Part shown: positions 49,142 to 57,998 of the stretch, piece after piece | Layout: every line of letters starts with the position of its first letter | How positions within the stretch are numbered: the first letter of the stretch is position 1 | Origin: CAZSCF01 sp964605365 | GTDB taxonomy: Bacteria; Patescibacteriota; Minisyncoccia; Moranbacterales; UBA2206 | Length of the DNA stretch: 64,000 bases | Assembly (NCBI GenBank): GCA_964605365.1 | Contig: CAZSCF010000001.1 | Location: 62,001 to 126,000 of the forward strand | Direction of reading: 5' to 3' | The notes under the pieces: model-generated | Seen by the model: only the letters and a program-made list of their open reading frames with translations | Told to the model about the DNA's origin: nothing | The model's database searches: none | Program-made: the position numbers and the translations under genes

Positions 49142-49930
49142 ATGAATGAAAAAAACAATAATCTTCATGTTTCTCTTGATGAAGCAAGAGATGAAGTCGA
49201 AAAACGCTGGAACAATACTGAGCTGAAAAAGAAAATTGAAAATGAATTGGGCGATAAATTTATGTCTGTTTTCGCAGATAGTCCTAAGTCAGTTGTTTTT
49301 CGTCAAATATGTCCGGCGGATAATGGTTTTGAATTTTTCTTTTATTCCGCAAAATATATAAATACGGAACCGGTAGCAATAGAATATCACGAAGATATTT
49401 TTACTCATATTAATGACGAAAAAAAAGGATTGGGAAGGTTGAGAGTGGTGCTAGAAGATGGCACGAAAGCGATGGTTGACATTATGGACTTTCATGCAAA
49501 TGAAAAAAAGAAGCTAGGGGAATGTGTTTTGAAAAACGGAGAAAGATTAACAAACTTTCATCGGAATCTTTTTGAGGCTTCTGGTCTCAGTGTAAATTTT
49601 ATGGAAAATTCAAAATGGTTTCACAGTTTTGGAAGTGCTAAAAAATATTACTATTATTTTTTGCTACATTTTGTTGCTCATGGTGTTTTATTTGAAAATC
49701 TTAGCGAAGGAGATGACAAACAAAAATATTTTGCCGATGATATTATGATCCCTGAAATTAATAGAATAAAAGAAAAGTTTGGAGTGTATCCTCTAATTGT
49801 TAGATCCTACCCGGATAAACAAGATGTAAAGGAGGATTTTTTTTGGTGGTGTTATCCGGCTAGAATAAACAGGCATATTATTGAATTCGCAAAAAAACAC
49901 GGATTAAGCTTTAAAAATATTGCATTGTAA
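49142..49930 (+). CDS. Unknown protein, paralogue of 42382-43170
   Basis: 262 residues: EVEKRWNNTELKKKIENELG, MVDIMDFHANEKKKLGE, LTNFHRNLFEASG, KWFHSF and YYYYFLLHFVAHGVLFENLS align with the 42382 protein throughout. It sits between the stand-alone sensor and the histidine kinase. No family known. Confidence 0.65.
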   Translation: MNEKNNNLHVSLDEARDEVEKRWNNTELKKKIENELGDKFMSVFADSPKSVVFRQICPADNGFEFFFYSAKYINTEPVAIEYHEDIFTHINDEKKGLGRLRVVLEDGTKAMVDIMDFHANEKKKLGECVLKNGERLTNFHRNLFEASGLSVNFMENSKWFHSFGSAKKYYYYFLLHFVAHGVLFENLSEGDDKQKYFADDIMIPEINRIKEKFGVYPLIVRSYPDKQDVKEDFFWWCYPARINRHIIEFAKKHGLSFKNIAL

Positions 49931-49959
49931 ATATAAATAAATAATTTTAAATAATAAGT

Positions 49960-51672
49960 ATGGATTTTAATTTTATTAACAATGTCGAGAACTGTTATAT
50001 AGAAATTCCTAATCTACTGTATTATTCGCATATTCCTACTGCAATTGTTGCTTTACTGTTGAGTTTTTTTGTTTTCTTTAAAAATAGGGACTTGCTAAGC
50101 AAAATTTTATTCTCTATCTCTATAGTATTTACCTTATGGCTAGCTTTAAATTTAATAGCTTGGACTAGTGTTGATAGTAGGGTCATAATGCTTGTCGGAT
50201 CATTTTTTGGAATGCTAGACTCAATGATTTTTTTACTTTCCTTTTATTTTGTTTATGTCTTTATAAATAAAAAAGATGTAAATATTGCGTTTAAGCTGGT
50301 TTGGGTTATTTTAATTTTGCCATTAATAATTTTTCATGCAAAAAATGTTGTTAGCTTTGACATGATAAATTGTGAGGCTACTAGCGGAAATACATTCCTA
50401 TATTATTTGTATGCTTTTGACCTTACGGTTTCCTTAGCGGTTCTTATTTATGGAATATATAAATATAAAAAAGAAAAAACGGATTTTAAGAAACAAATTT
50501 TATTGTTAATTGTAGGAATAGGATTATTCTTGTCTTCGTATCTTATTACTGGATCCCTAGCAAGCTATTTAGCGGAAAATGGATACAATAAGGCTTTTGA
50601 AATTGAGCAATATGGACTTTTTGGTATGACTTTTTTCATGGGAGTATTGGCTTACCTTATTGTCAAATACAAAGCTTTTGATATTAAGATGATTGGGGCG
50701 CAGGCTTTGGTTGTCAGTTTGGTTGTTTTGGTCGGTTCGCAATTCTTTTTCGTTCAAAGTAATACTAACAGAATTCTGGTTGCGATTACTTTGGCATTGG
50801 TTGGAGGCATTGGAATATTTTTAATCAGATCGGTCAAGGCGGAAGTTCAAAGAAAGGAAGAACTACAAAGAATGTCTGACAAGTTGGCTGAGGCCAATGA
50901 TCAGCTGCGAAAATTGGATAATGCCAAATCCGAATTCATTTCCATTGCCTCGCATCAACTCCGCACTCCGCTTACGGCTATCAAAGGATTCATTTCTTTG
51001 CTTACGGAAGGAACATACGGAAAATTGGATCAAAAACAAATGGATGTTTTGGGAAAAGTGTATACCAGCAATGAAAGACTGATTGCTTTAGTGGAGGATT
51101 TGCTCAATATTTCCCGCATTGAATCCGGTCGCATGGAATTTCGTTTCAATTCTTGTAATTTGACAGATCTTTGTAGGGAGCTTGTTGATACTTTTTCTTT
51201 TAAAGCTAGAGATGCGTCGTTGTATCTCGATTTTAAAGCGCCGGAAGATGCTTTGCCTGATGTTTTCGTTGATTCCGCCAAGGTCAGAGAGGTTCTTTCT
51301 AATTTGATCGATAATGCCATTAAATATACGCCCAAAGGAGGCGTGACTGTAAGATTGGAAAGGGTTTTTGCTCCAAATTGCAAAATTGAAAATGTCAACG
51401 GGAAAGGATCGGTGCGGGTGATTGTGGCGGATACCGGAATCGGTGTTCCGGCCGAAGAAATTCCATATTTGTTTTCCAAATTTTCCAGAGGCAAAGATGT
51501 CAGCCGCTTGAATACCGGAGGAACGGGTCTGGGACTTTATGTCGGCAGAAGCATGATTGAGGCTAATGGCGGAAAGATTTGGATTGAGTCTGATGGCGTC
51601 AACAAAGGCTCACGTTTTATCATGGAAGTTCCAGTTGAACAATCGGAAGCCAATCTGACCAGATGGAGCTAA
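49960..51672 (+). CDS. Sensor histidine kinase with 7TM N-terminus
   Basis: 570 residues: a 7TM sensor region (about 15-245), two further helices, a coiled-coil linker, HisKA with His332 in SIASHQLRTPLTAIKGF, and an HATPase domain with LSNLIDNAIKYTPKGG (N box), VADTGIGVP (G1), FSKFSRG and TGLGLYVGR (G2). No response regulator gene is adjacent, so its partner is elsewhere. Confidence 0.92.
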   Translation: MDFNFINNVENCYIEIPNLLYYSHIPTAIVALLLSFFVFFKNRDLLSKILFSISIVFTLWLALNLIAWTSVDSRVIMLVGSFFGMLDSMIFLLSFYFVYVFINKKDVNIAFKLVWVILILPLIIFHAKNVVSFDMINCEATSGNTFLYYLYAFDLTVSLAVLIYGIYKYKKEKTDFKKQILLLIVGIGLFLSSYLITGSLASYLAENGYNKAFEIEQYGLFGMTFFMGVLAYLIVKYKAFDIKMIGAQALVVSLVVLVGSQFFFVQSNTNRILVAITLALVGGIGIFLIRSVKAEVQRKEELQRMSDKLAEANDQLRKLDNAKSEFISIASHQLRTPLTAIKGFISLLTEGTYGKLDQKQMDVLGKVYTSNERLIALVEDLLNISRIESGRMEFRFNSCNLTDLCRELVDTFSFKARDASLYLDFKAPEDALPDVFVDSAKVREVLSNLIDNAIKYTPKGGVTVRLERVFAPNCKIENVNGKGSVRVIVADTGIGVPAEEIPYLFSKFSRGKDVSRLNTGGTGLGLYVGRSMIEANGGKIWIESDGVNKGSRFIMEVPVEQSEANLTRWS

Positions 51673-51716
51673 ACGTTGAATGACAAATGACAAATTTCCA
51701 ATGACAAATATTTTTT

Positions 51717-51758
51717 GAAAACTGTCCAATCCGCCAGCTGGCGGAGGCGGTTTTTTTG
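51717..51758 (+). terminator. Terminator after the kinase gene
   Basis: ACTGTCC ... GGCGGT outer arms with inner CCGCCAGCTGGCGG palindrome, then seven T. Confidence 0.75.
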
Positions 51759-51759
51759 T

Positions 51760-51788
51760 TTGATTTTCGGTTGATTTTATGCTAGAAT
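51760..51788 (+). promoter_or_regulatory. Promoter of toxin-antitoxin-like module A
   Basis: TTGATT (51760-51765), 17-nt spacer, TGC-TAGAAT (51783-51788). The same promoter and preceding terminator are duplicated at 52786-52814. Confidence 0.6.
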
Positions 51789-51795
51789 TAAACAT

Positions 51796-52107
51796 ATGAA
51801 CAAATATAAATTGAAATTCAATAAGCTTTTTTGGTTTCTGAAAAAAAGAGGGGATGGCTTGGATTTGCAAAAAGACCAAAACCTGATTATCCATCAAACG
51901 CTTGCTTTGGGGTCAATGGAGGATGTGCAGAATCTTTTTCATGAATATGGCAGAGAAACCATTAAGCAGGAATTTGAAAAACCAATTAGAGGAATATATG
52001 CGCCTTCAGTATTTCACTTTTTTGAATATGTGCTTGGATCAAAAGTGAAAAATAGCGATCAATATATAAAAAATATTTATGGAAAAACTTTACCTCGAAA
52101 TTCTTGA
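51796..52107 (+). CDS. Antitoxin-like protein, module A (DUF6922-like)
   Basis: 103 residues. LIIHQTLALGSMEDVQNLFH and YGRETIKQEFEKP resemble the 75-residue protein of module B and the small partner proteins of AbiEii-like toxins. It overlaps the following nucleotidyltransferase by 29 nt. Confidence 0.6.
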   Translation: MNKYKLKFNKLFWFLKKRGDGLDLQKDQNLIIHQTLALGSMEDVQNLFHEYGRETIKQEFEKPIRGIYAPSVFHFFEYVLGSKVKNSDQYIKNIYGKTLPRNS

Positions 52108-52726
52108 TGAAAAAAGAAAGTCCGTTTTTCAAAAACTTTCCGCTTTTAAAGCAATCGGGTGTTTGTCGGGCGGAACAGCTCTGGCGCTTCAACTTGGACA
52201 TCGGGTTTCCTATGACTTTGATATTTTTTGCGATAAAGAAATTTCAGCCACATTTTCGGGAAAAATCGCAAAGGAAATAGAAATAAAAGAAACGGTCGTT
52301 AATAATGGGGATGAGTTTACTTTTTTTGTTGAGGATGATATTAAAATATCCTTCATTTTCTATCCGTTTGATTTGAAGAAGTATGTGCTTGAAATTCCCG
52401 AATCTCCCATAGAAATCCTTTCTCCTTTTGGCGTGGCTTTGGCCAAAGCATATGCTCTCAACAGGAGAAACGCATGGCGCGATTATGTTGATTTGTATGT
52501 GATTATGAAAAAGGGAATTGCAAGCATTGGCGACATCATACGAGAATCAAAAGTTGTTTATGGGGAATTGTTCAGTGAGAAACTATTTTTAGCGCAGCTT
52601 GTGTATACAGCGGACATCTCAGAAGCTGAGATCAAAGAAACGCAATTGGCTGAAGTATTTTCATTGGATGAAATAAAAACTTTTTTTGAAAAAGAAGTGG
52701 ATGTATATTTGAAGGGAAAATTTTAG
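52079..52726 (+). CDS. AbiEii/AbiGii-like nucleotidyltransferase toxin, module A
   Basis: 215 residues. LSGGTALALQLGHRVSYDFD carries the GG ... DxD nucleotidyltransferase motif; RRNAWRDYVDLYVIMK is the second block. It lacks the long C-terminal part of the 39384 toxin. Paired with the preceding small gene. Confidence 0.8.
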   Translation: MEKLYLEILDEKRKSVFQKLSAFKAIGCLSGGTALALQLGHRVSYDFDIFCDKEISATFSGKIAKEIEIKETVVNNGDEFTFFVEDDIKISFIFYPFDLKKYVLEIPESPIEILSPFGVALAKAYALNRRNAWRDYVDLYVIMKKGIASIGDIIRESKVVYGELFSEKLFLAQLVYTADISEAEIKETQLAEVFSLDEIKTFFEKEVDVYLKGKF

Positions 52727-52759
52727 CGAAGTATTGAAAATTTTATTTTTCTTACAGAA

Positions 52760-52783
52760 ACTGTCCAAGCGGGCGGTTTTTTT
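52760..52783 (+). terminator. Terminator between modules A and B
   Basis: ACTGTCC-AAGC-GGGCGGT then seven T. Confidence 0.8.
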
Positions 52784-52785
52784 GT

Positions 52786-52814
52786 TTGATTTTTGGTTGG
52801 TTTTATGCTAGAAT
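52786..52814 (+). promoter_or_regulatory. Promoter of toxin-antitoxin-like module B
   Basis: TTGATT, 17-nt spacer, TGC-TAGAAT; a near copy of 51760-51788. Confidence 0.6.
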
Positions 52815-52820
52815 TATATT

Positions 52821-53048
52821 ATGAAATTCAGACAAGCATTATTTTGGGATGTTAATCCCGATAAAATTGAACCAAAAAAGAATGCTCAATACATCATTGA
52901 GCGAGTTTTGGATTTTGGTAACGACAAAGAAGTGAGCTGGCTTTGGAATTTCTATGGCAAATCGGCCTTGAAAAAAACAGTTCACAGTTCAAGGGTATTG
53001 CAACCTAGAACAAAAACTCTATGGAAATTAATTCTAAAAAACAACTAA
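52821..53048 (+). CDS. Antitoxin-like protein, module B (DUF6922-like)
   Basis: 75 residues: FRQALFWDVNPDKIEPKKNA, QYIIERVLDFGNDKEVSWLW, the DUF6922-type pattern. It overlaps the toxin by 28 nt, as in module A. Confidence 0.65.
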   Translation: MKFRQALFWDVNPDKIEPKKNAQYIIERVLDFGNDKEVSWLWNFYGKSALKKTVHSSRVLQPRTKTLWKLILKNN

Positions 53049-53707
53049 AACTTTGTTTTGATATGTTGCCGACAGAGACCCAAAAGGCCTTGATTTTTTT
53101 ATCCAAACAGGAGTGGCTATGCAAGTCAGATTGGTATTTGGCCGGCGGTACGGCCTTGGCCTTGCAAGTTGGCCATCGTCGTTCGGTAGATTTGGATTTT
53201 TTTACACAAAAAAAAGAATTCAACAGCATTGAATTACTGAATCATTTTGCGGACAATAAGGATTGGAAAGTAAATATAAATCAAGAAAATACCATCTACG
53301 GAGAACTGTTTGGAGCAAAAATAAGTTTTATTGCATATCCGTTCTTCATACCAAAACAAAAAAAAGTGCCTTATGGCACAATTGAAATTTTACAACCTCA
53401 TGATATTGCCATCATGAAAATTATTGCTGTTTCTCAGCGCGGACGCAAAAGAGATTTCTTTGATATCTATTGGTATGCGCAAAATATGGAATCGCTGGAA
53501 AATTTAATAAGGAAATTAAAAATTCAATATCCCTCCGTTGCTCATGATTACCACCACATCTTGAAAAGCCTTGTTTATTTTGAAGATGCCGAAAGTGATC
53601 CTGATCCCGATATTAGTTTCAAAGCGAGCTGGAAGGATGTAAAAAAGTTTTTCATCAAAGAGGTGCCTGTTGTTGCTGCTGAGTTGATTGATTTGCGCAG
53701 CAAATAA
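53021..53707 (+). CDS. AbiEii-like nucleotidyltransferase toxin, module B
   Basis: 228 residues. LAGGTALALQVGHRRSVDLD with the following Phe-Phe, and KRDFFDIYWY, are the nucleotidyltransferase motifs. Paralogue of the module A toxin; third AbiEii-type protein in the window. Confidence 0.82.
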   Translation: MEINSKKQLKLCFDMLPTETQKALIFLSKQEWLCKSDWYLAGGTALALQVGHRRSVDLDFFTQKKEFNSIELLNHFADNKDWKVNINQENTIYGELFGAKISFIAYPFFIPKQKKVPYGTIEILQPHDIAIMKIIAVSQRGRKRDFFDIYWYAQNMESLENLIRKLKIQYPSVAHDYHHILKSLVYFEDAESDPDPDISFKASWKDVKKFFIKEVPVVAAELIDLRSK

Positions 53708-53711
53708 AATA

Positions 53712-53734
53712 ACTGTCCAATTGGGCGGTTTTTT
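53712..53734 (+). terminator. Terminator after module B
   Basis: ACTGTCC-AATT-GGGCGGT then six T; third copy of this terminator type. Confidence 0.8.
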
Positions 53735-53743
53735 GATTTTTAT

Positions 53744-53819
53744 GTCATTGCGAGCGAAGCGAAGCAATCTAATAAAATAAAAAATTAGATTGCCACGCCC
53801 CTTCGGGACTCGCAATGAC
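53744..53819. repeat. CATTGCGAG palindromic element, copy 3
   Basis: GTCATTGCGAGCGAAGCGAA opens and CTCGCAATGAC closes; inner arms GCAATCTAA and TTAGATTGC. Confidence 0.75.
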
Positions 53820-53838
53820 AGAACAAGAGAAAAATAAT

Positions 53839-53867
53839 TTGACACTGCGTTTTTTTTGCGTTATTAT
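53839..53867 (+). promoter_or_regulatory. Promoter of the 92-residue ORF
   Basis: TTGACA (53839-53844), 17-nt spacer, TATTAT (53862-53867). Confidence 0.65.
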
Positions 53868-53901
53868 TTCTAAGTATTAATAATATTTTTTAAGGGGAAA
53901 T

Positions 53902-54180
53902 ATGTTAGATAAAAAATTAAAAGAAGCGTTGGAACTTTTGGGCGGAAAGGCAGTTGTGAAAGACGGAGAAAGCTATTTTGTAATTCTGGCTTTGAGAGAA
54001 TTCAAAAAAATCAGGCACGGAGAGGTCGGAAATTTGACAAAACAGGAATTGGTTGATAAAATCAACAATGATATTGCAATCTGGAAATCGGCGCAGGAAG
54101 AGGAAAAGGTGGATTCCATTATTTTGGATGAGATTGAAAAAAATAGTTCAGAAGAGGTTATTTATGAAAAAGCGAACTGA
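53902..54180 (+). CDS. Hypothetical protein, 92 residues
   Basis: AAGGGGAAAT precedes the ATG. The sequence (LDKKLKEALELLGGKAVVKD, YFVILALREFKKIRHGEVGN, LTKQELVDKINNDIAIWKSA) has the look of a small regulator or antitoxin. No family recognised. Own promoter and terminator. Confidence 0.6.
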   Translation: MLDKKLKEALELLGGKAVVKDGESYFVILALREFKKIRHGEVGNLTKQELVDKINNDIAIWKSAQEEEKVDSIILDEIEKNSSEEVIYEKAN

Positions 54181-54189
54181 ATATTTTTG

Positions 54190-54218
54190 AATTTTGGCTT
54201 CAGAGAGCCAAAATTTTG
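54190..54218 (+). terminator. Terminator after the 92-residue ORF
   Basis: AATTTTGGCT-TCAGAG-AGCCAAAATT then TTG. Confidence 0.75.
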
Positions 54219-54225
54219 TTTGGGG

Positions 54226-54254
54226 TTGCCAAAATAAAGATTCTGTATTAGAAT
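54226..54254 (+). promoter_or_regulatory. Promoter of tuf
   Basis: TTGCCA (54226-54231), 17-nt spacer, TAGAAT (54249-54254); a leader of about 95 nt follows with TAAATAATTAA repeats. Confidence 0.6.
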
Positions 54255-54352
54255 AAAAAGACTACGAATTTTTTTGTTTAAGCTAAGATTTGCAGGAGTC
54301 TGGGCTTAAATAATTAATAAATAATTAAGTAAATAAATAATTAAACAAATTT

Positions 54353-55546
54353 ATGGCAGCAGAAAAATTTGAGAGAACAAAACCCCATGTCAATGTCGGA
54401 ACAATCGGACACGTTGATCATGGAAAAACTACTTTAACCGCGGCGATTCTTCATGTGTTATCTTTTAAAGGACAAGCCAAGGAAAAAGGTGTAGATGAGA
54501 TTGATAAGGCTCCTGAAGAAAAGGAGCGCGGTATCACTATTGCAACCGCTCACTGCGAATATGAATCAGAGGCCAGACATTATGCTCATGTGGATTGTCC
54601 GGGACATACCGATTATATTAAAAATATGATCACAGGCGCCGCTCAGATGGACGGAGCTGTTTTGGTTGTGGCTGCGACCGACGGTCCTATGCCGCAAACC
54701 AGAGAACATATTCTTTTGGCTCATCAGGTTGGAGTTCCTGAAATTGTAGTTTTTCTGAACAAAGTTGATATGGTTGATGATCCGGAATTAGTTGAATTGG
54801 TAGAAGCTGAAGTTAGAGAACTTTTGACCAAATATGAGTTTGATGGCGACAACGCGACTGTAATAAAGGGGTCGGCTCTTAAGGCCTTGAATGCCAAATC
54901 AGCCGAAGAGGAAGATGCTAAACCAATCATAGATCTTATTGCCGCTTTAGATGCTAAAATTCCTCAACCAGTCCGAGAAACTGAAAAAACGTTTTTGATG
55001 CCGATTGAAGATATCTTTTCAATTGAAGGTCGCGGGACGGTTGTAACCGGAAGAATTGAGAGAGGAACGGTTAAGGTTGGAGAAGAAGTTGAAATTGTCG
55101 GTTTGAAAGCTACCCAAAAAACAACTGTTACCGGAATCGAAATGTTTAACAAGTCGTTAGACAGTGGTCAGGCCGGAGATAACGCCGGGGTATTGCTTCG
55201 CGGAACCAAAAAAGAGGAAGTAGAAAGAGGACAAGTCTTGGCTAAGCCGGGATCAATTACTCCTCATACTGAATTTGAAGGCGAGGTATATATTTTAACC
55301 AAAGAAGAAGGTGGAAGACATACTCCGTTTTTCAAGGGCTACAAACCTCAATTCTATATCAGAACAACCGATGTAACAGGCGAAGTGATTTTGCCGGAAG
55401 GAACAGAAATGGTTATGCCTGGGGATACCGTTAATCTTAATATTAAATTGATTGCTCCGGTAGCTATGGAAGAAGGCATGAGATTTGCTATTCGAGAAGG
55501 AGGAAGAACAGTCGGCGCGGGAGTAGCAACTAAAATTACCAAATAA
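54353..55546 (+). CDS. tuf: Elongation factor Tu
   Basis: Delivers aminoacyl-tRNA to the ribosome. 397 residues with [62 protein letters not shown] and GSALKALNA. Standard three-domain length. It opens the S10 cluster instead of following fusA. Confidence 0.98.
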   Translation: MAAEKFERTKPHVNVGTIGHVDHGKTTLTAAILHVLSFKGQAKEKGVDEIDKAPEEKERGITIATAHCEYESEARHYAHVDCPGHTDYIKNMITGAAQMDGAVLVVAATDGPMPQTREHILLAHQVGVPEIVVFLNKVDMVDDPELVELVEAEVRELLTKYEFDGDNATVIKGSALKALNAKSAEEEDAKPIIDLIAALDAKIPQPVRETEKTFLMPIEDIFSIEGRGTVVTGRIERGTVKVGEEVEIVGLKATQKTTVTGIEMFNKSLDSGQAGDNAGVLLRGTKKEEVERGQVLAKPGSITPHTEFEGEVYILTKEEGGRHTPFFKGYKPQFYIRTTDVTGEVILPEGTEMVMPGDTVNLNIKLIAPVAMEEGMRFAIREGGRTVGAGVATKITK

Positions 55547-55558
55547 AGTTTGCTTTTT

Positions 55559-55583
55559 AAGTTCCCCTTGAAATGGGGAACTT
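55559..55583 (+). terminator. Hairpin after tuf
   Basis: AAGTTCCCC-TTGAAAT-GGGGAACTT; the following TATAAA is a poor T run, so a partial terminator or processing site. Confidence 0.55.
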
Positions 55584-55767
55584 TATAAAACAAAGTTTAA
55601 AAACATTAAATTATTAATCAAGGAATAGGTGATATCCATTCCGCACTAGAATTTTTTAGAAGATAAATAAGGTGCGCAATGATTAAACCTGTTTAAACCC
55701 TGGGGAATTATCCAAAGCCGTAAAAAAACAAATTTTTGGCGCGGGGTTCACATTAAAAATCAGAAGA

Positions 55768-56091
55768 ATGAAAAAAGAAGAAGATGTAAAATCAAGAATA
55801 AGGATAAAGATCAAGGCTTATGATCATAAAATTATCGATCAGACAGCCAGGCAAATCGTAGAAACAGCAGAAAGGACTGGAGCTAGCGTTTCCGGACCCG
55901 TTCCTTTGCCAACGGAAATAAGAAAATTTACCGTTAACAGATCCACTTTTGTTTATAAAGATGCCCGTGATCAATATGAGATGCGAATGCACAAAAGATT
56001 GATTGATATTGTTAATCCAACTCCAAAAACAATTGATAGTCTAACTAACCTTGATTTGCCGGCCGGAGTTGACATAGAAATAAAAATGTAA
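55768..56091 (+). CDS. rpsJ: Ribosomal protein uS10
   Basis: 107 residues: [39 protein letters not shown] and [20 protein letters not shown] are the family blocks. The 221-nt spacer after tuf holds the hairpin and short palindromes only. Confidence 0.97.
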   Translation: MKKEEDVKSRIRIKIKAYDHKIIDQTARQIVETAERTGASVSGPVPLPTEIRKFTVNRSTFVYKDARDQYEMRMHKRLIDIVNPTPKTIDSLTNLDLPAGVDIEIKM

Positions 56092-56191
56092 TATAAGAAT
56101 TAGAGTTGATCTAGTTAAAGTCCCGCACCACAAGGATGCAGGATACTCAACTAGCCAGAATACGATTGATTCGCCGGTTGGCGGATTGGGG

Positions 56192-56222
56192 CTGGCTTAG
56201 GGGAAAAAAGCCGGTTTTTTTT
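56192..56222 (+). terminator. Terminator-like hairpin between rpsJ and rplC
   Basis: CTGGCTT (56192-56198) pairs with AAGCCGG (56208-56214, one G-U), followed by eight T. Upstream, the spacer carries CGCCGGTTGGCGG and CTAGTT/AACTAG palindromes. Confidence 0.75.
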
Positions 56223-56302
56223 GTTTCTTGTTTGCATTGTGATTTGATTGCAAGAAATAAATTTGCTTTTAGCATATTAAATAAATTATTAGTTCAGACA
56301 AA

Positions 56303-56869
56303 ATGACATTTATACTGGGAAAAAAAATAGGCATGACGACTATTTATACGGAAGATAAAGAAGCGCTAAATGTGACGCTGGTTGAATGTTTTTCAAAAGT
56401 ATCTCTTTTGCGAACCGAAGAAAAAAATGGCTATTCGGCTGTTCAGATAGAAATACCTAAAACAAAAAAAAGAGTATACAAAAGAGAATTCAGAATAGAA
56501 CGTTCCGAAGAGGAGGCGCTGAAAATAGGCGATGAGGTTAAGATTGATGTTTTTAAAATAGGCGAGAAAGTTAAAATTAGCGGAATAACCAAGGCTAAAG
56601 GGTTTCAAGGTGTAGTTAAAAGACATGGCTTTAAAGGCGCTCCAAAGTCTCACGGACATAAACATGATCTTCGCGCACCGGGCTCAATCGGTTCGGGTTT
56701 TCCGGAACATGTGGTTAAAGGAAAAAGAATGGCTGGAAGAATGGGCGGCAAAAGAGCAACCTCCAAGAATATCAAAATTGTCTATATGGACAAGGAAAAA
56801 AATATATTGGGATTAAAAGGCGCTGTTCCTGGAGTTGCTGGTAGAATAGTGGAAATCGTAAAAGAGTAA
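56303..56869 (+). CDS. rplC: Ribosomal protein uL3
   Basis: 188 residues, a little shorter than the usual ~205. ILGKKIGMTTIYTEDKEALN, GVVKRHGFKGAPKSHGHKHD and GRMGGKRATSKN are the conserved blocks. First gene after the hairpin in the S10 cluster. Confidence 0.96.
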   Translation: MTFILGKKIGMTTIYTEDKEALNVTLVECFSKVSLLRTEEKNGYSAVQIEIPKTKKRVYKREFRIERSEEEALKIGDEVKIDVFKIGEKVKISGITKAKGFQGVVKRHGFKGAPKSHGHKHDLRAPGSIGSGFPEHVVKGKRMAGRMGGKRATSKNIKIVYMDKEKNILGLKGAVPGVAGRIVEIVKE

Positions 56870-56938
56870 TTTTTATAATTTGCAAGTTAAAACTTGCAGC
56901 TGATAATTTTTTAAAAATCCAAGTTTTAGAAGAATGAT

Positions 56939-57577
56939 ATGGCCAAGATATCCGTATACAATTTAGAAGGTAAAGAAGTTGAAAAATTGGAATTGTCTGA
57001 TAGTGTCTTTGGCCTATCTGAAAATGATACCTTATTGCATCAAGTTTTTGTTTCTTTGATGGCCAATAAAAGACAAGTTTTAGCTGATACGAAAAATAGG
57101 GGCGAAAGGGCCGGATCAGGAATCAAGCCATGGAGACAAAAAGGTACCGGAAGAGCCAGAGTCGGATCAGTCAGAACTCCCACTTGGAGAGGCGGAGGAA
57201 TTGCTTTTGGACCGACAAACGCCAGAAATTATAAGAAAAAGATCAATAAAAAAATGAATTCCAAGGCTATTGCATTGGCTCTTAGCGGAAAATTTCGCGA
57301 TAACGAAATGTTTGTGCTGGAAAATTTTGATTTGAAAGAAAAAAAGACGAAAAAAATGTCGGAAGTTTTGAAAAATTTGAAAATAAAAGGGAGTGCTCTG
57401 ATAAGTTTTTATGCCAAAGAAAAAGAGATGGTGTTGGCTGCCAGAAACTTAAAGAAAACGACCTGTATTCTGTCAGAAAATTTAAACGTTTTGGATATTT
57501 TGAATCATAAAAATGTTGTTTTATCCAAAGAATCGGTAAAATTTATAGAGAAGAAATACGCTAATAAGAAAAAATAG
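56939..57577 (+). CDS. rplD: Ribosomal protein uL4
   Basis: 212 residues with the long loop RAGSGIKPWRQKGTGRARVG, RTPTWRGGGIAFGP that lines the exit tunnel, and the globular C-terminal part. L4 regulates its own operon in some bacteria. Confidence 0.96.
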   Translation: MAKISVYNLEGKEVEKLELSDSVFGLSENDTLLHQVFVSLMANKRQVLADTKNRGERAGSGIKPWRQKGTGRARVGSVRTPTWRGGGIAFGPTNARNYKKKINKKMNSKAIALALSGKFRDNEMFVLENFDLKEKKTKKMSEVLKNLKIKGSALISFYAKEKEMVLAARNLKKTTCILSENLNVLDILNHKNVVLSKESVKFIEKKYANKKK

Positions 57578-57587
57578 CTGAAAATAT

Positions 57588-57896
57588 ATGTCAAATACAA
57601 AGAATAACAATTCAGCCTCCAGAGTTTTGATAAAGCCGTGGATAACTGAAGCTGCAACCGCTTTAATGGAATTGAATAAATATGTTTTTGTGGTTGCGCC
57701 TAAAGCAACCAAAAAGCAGATAGTTTCCGCTATTGAGAATTTATATAAAGTTAAAGTTGTGGCCGTTAATACTGTCAAAATTCCTAGAAAATTTAAAAAT
57801 TATGGTCGTACCCCTGGCTGGAAAGCTGGCTTTAAAAAAGCTATTCTTACATTAAAAGAAGGGGATAAAATAGATTTGTTTGAAGAAAAGAAATAA
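57588..57896 (+). CDS. rplW: Ribosomal protein uL23
   Basis: 102 residues: VLIKPWITEAATALMELNKY, FVVAPKATKKQIVSAIENLY and GRTPGWKAGFKKAILTLKEG. Tunnel-exit protein that docks chaperones and SRP. Confidence 0.95.
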   Translation: MSNTKNNNSASRVLIKPWITEAATALMELNKYVFVVAPKATKKQIVSAIENLYKVKVVAVNTVKIPRKFKNYGRTPGWKAGFKKAILTLKEGDKIDLFEEKK

Positions 57897-57998
57897 ACTA
57901 GTTTGTAGTTTTTAGTTGGTAGTTTGTAGAAAATCTATAGGCTAAAAACCAAAAACTACGATCTAAAAACTACTAACCAAAAACTAAGAACCGATAAG
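57897..57998. repeat. TAGTTTTTAGTTGG text-like spacer
   Basis: GTAGTTTTTAGTTGGTAGTT words on the left and their complements (CTAAAAACTACTAACC) on the right can fold into a long hairpin between rplW and rplB. A related spacer is at 62421-62490. Confidence 0.65.
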
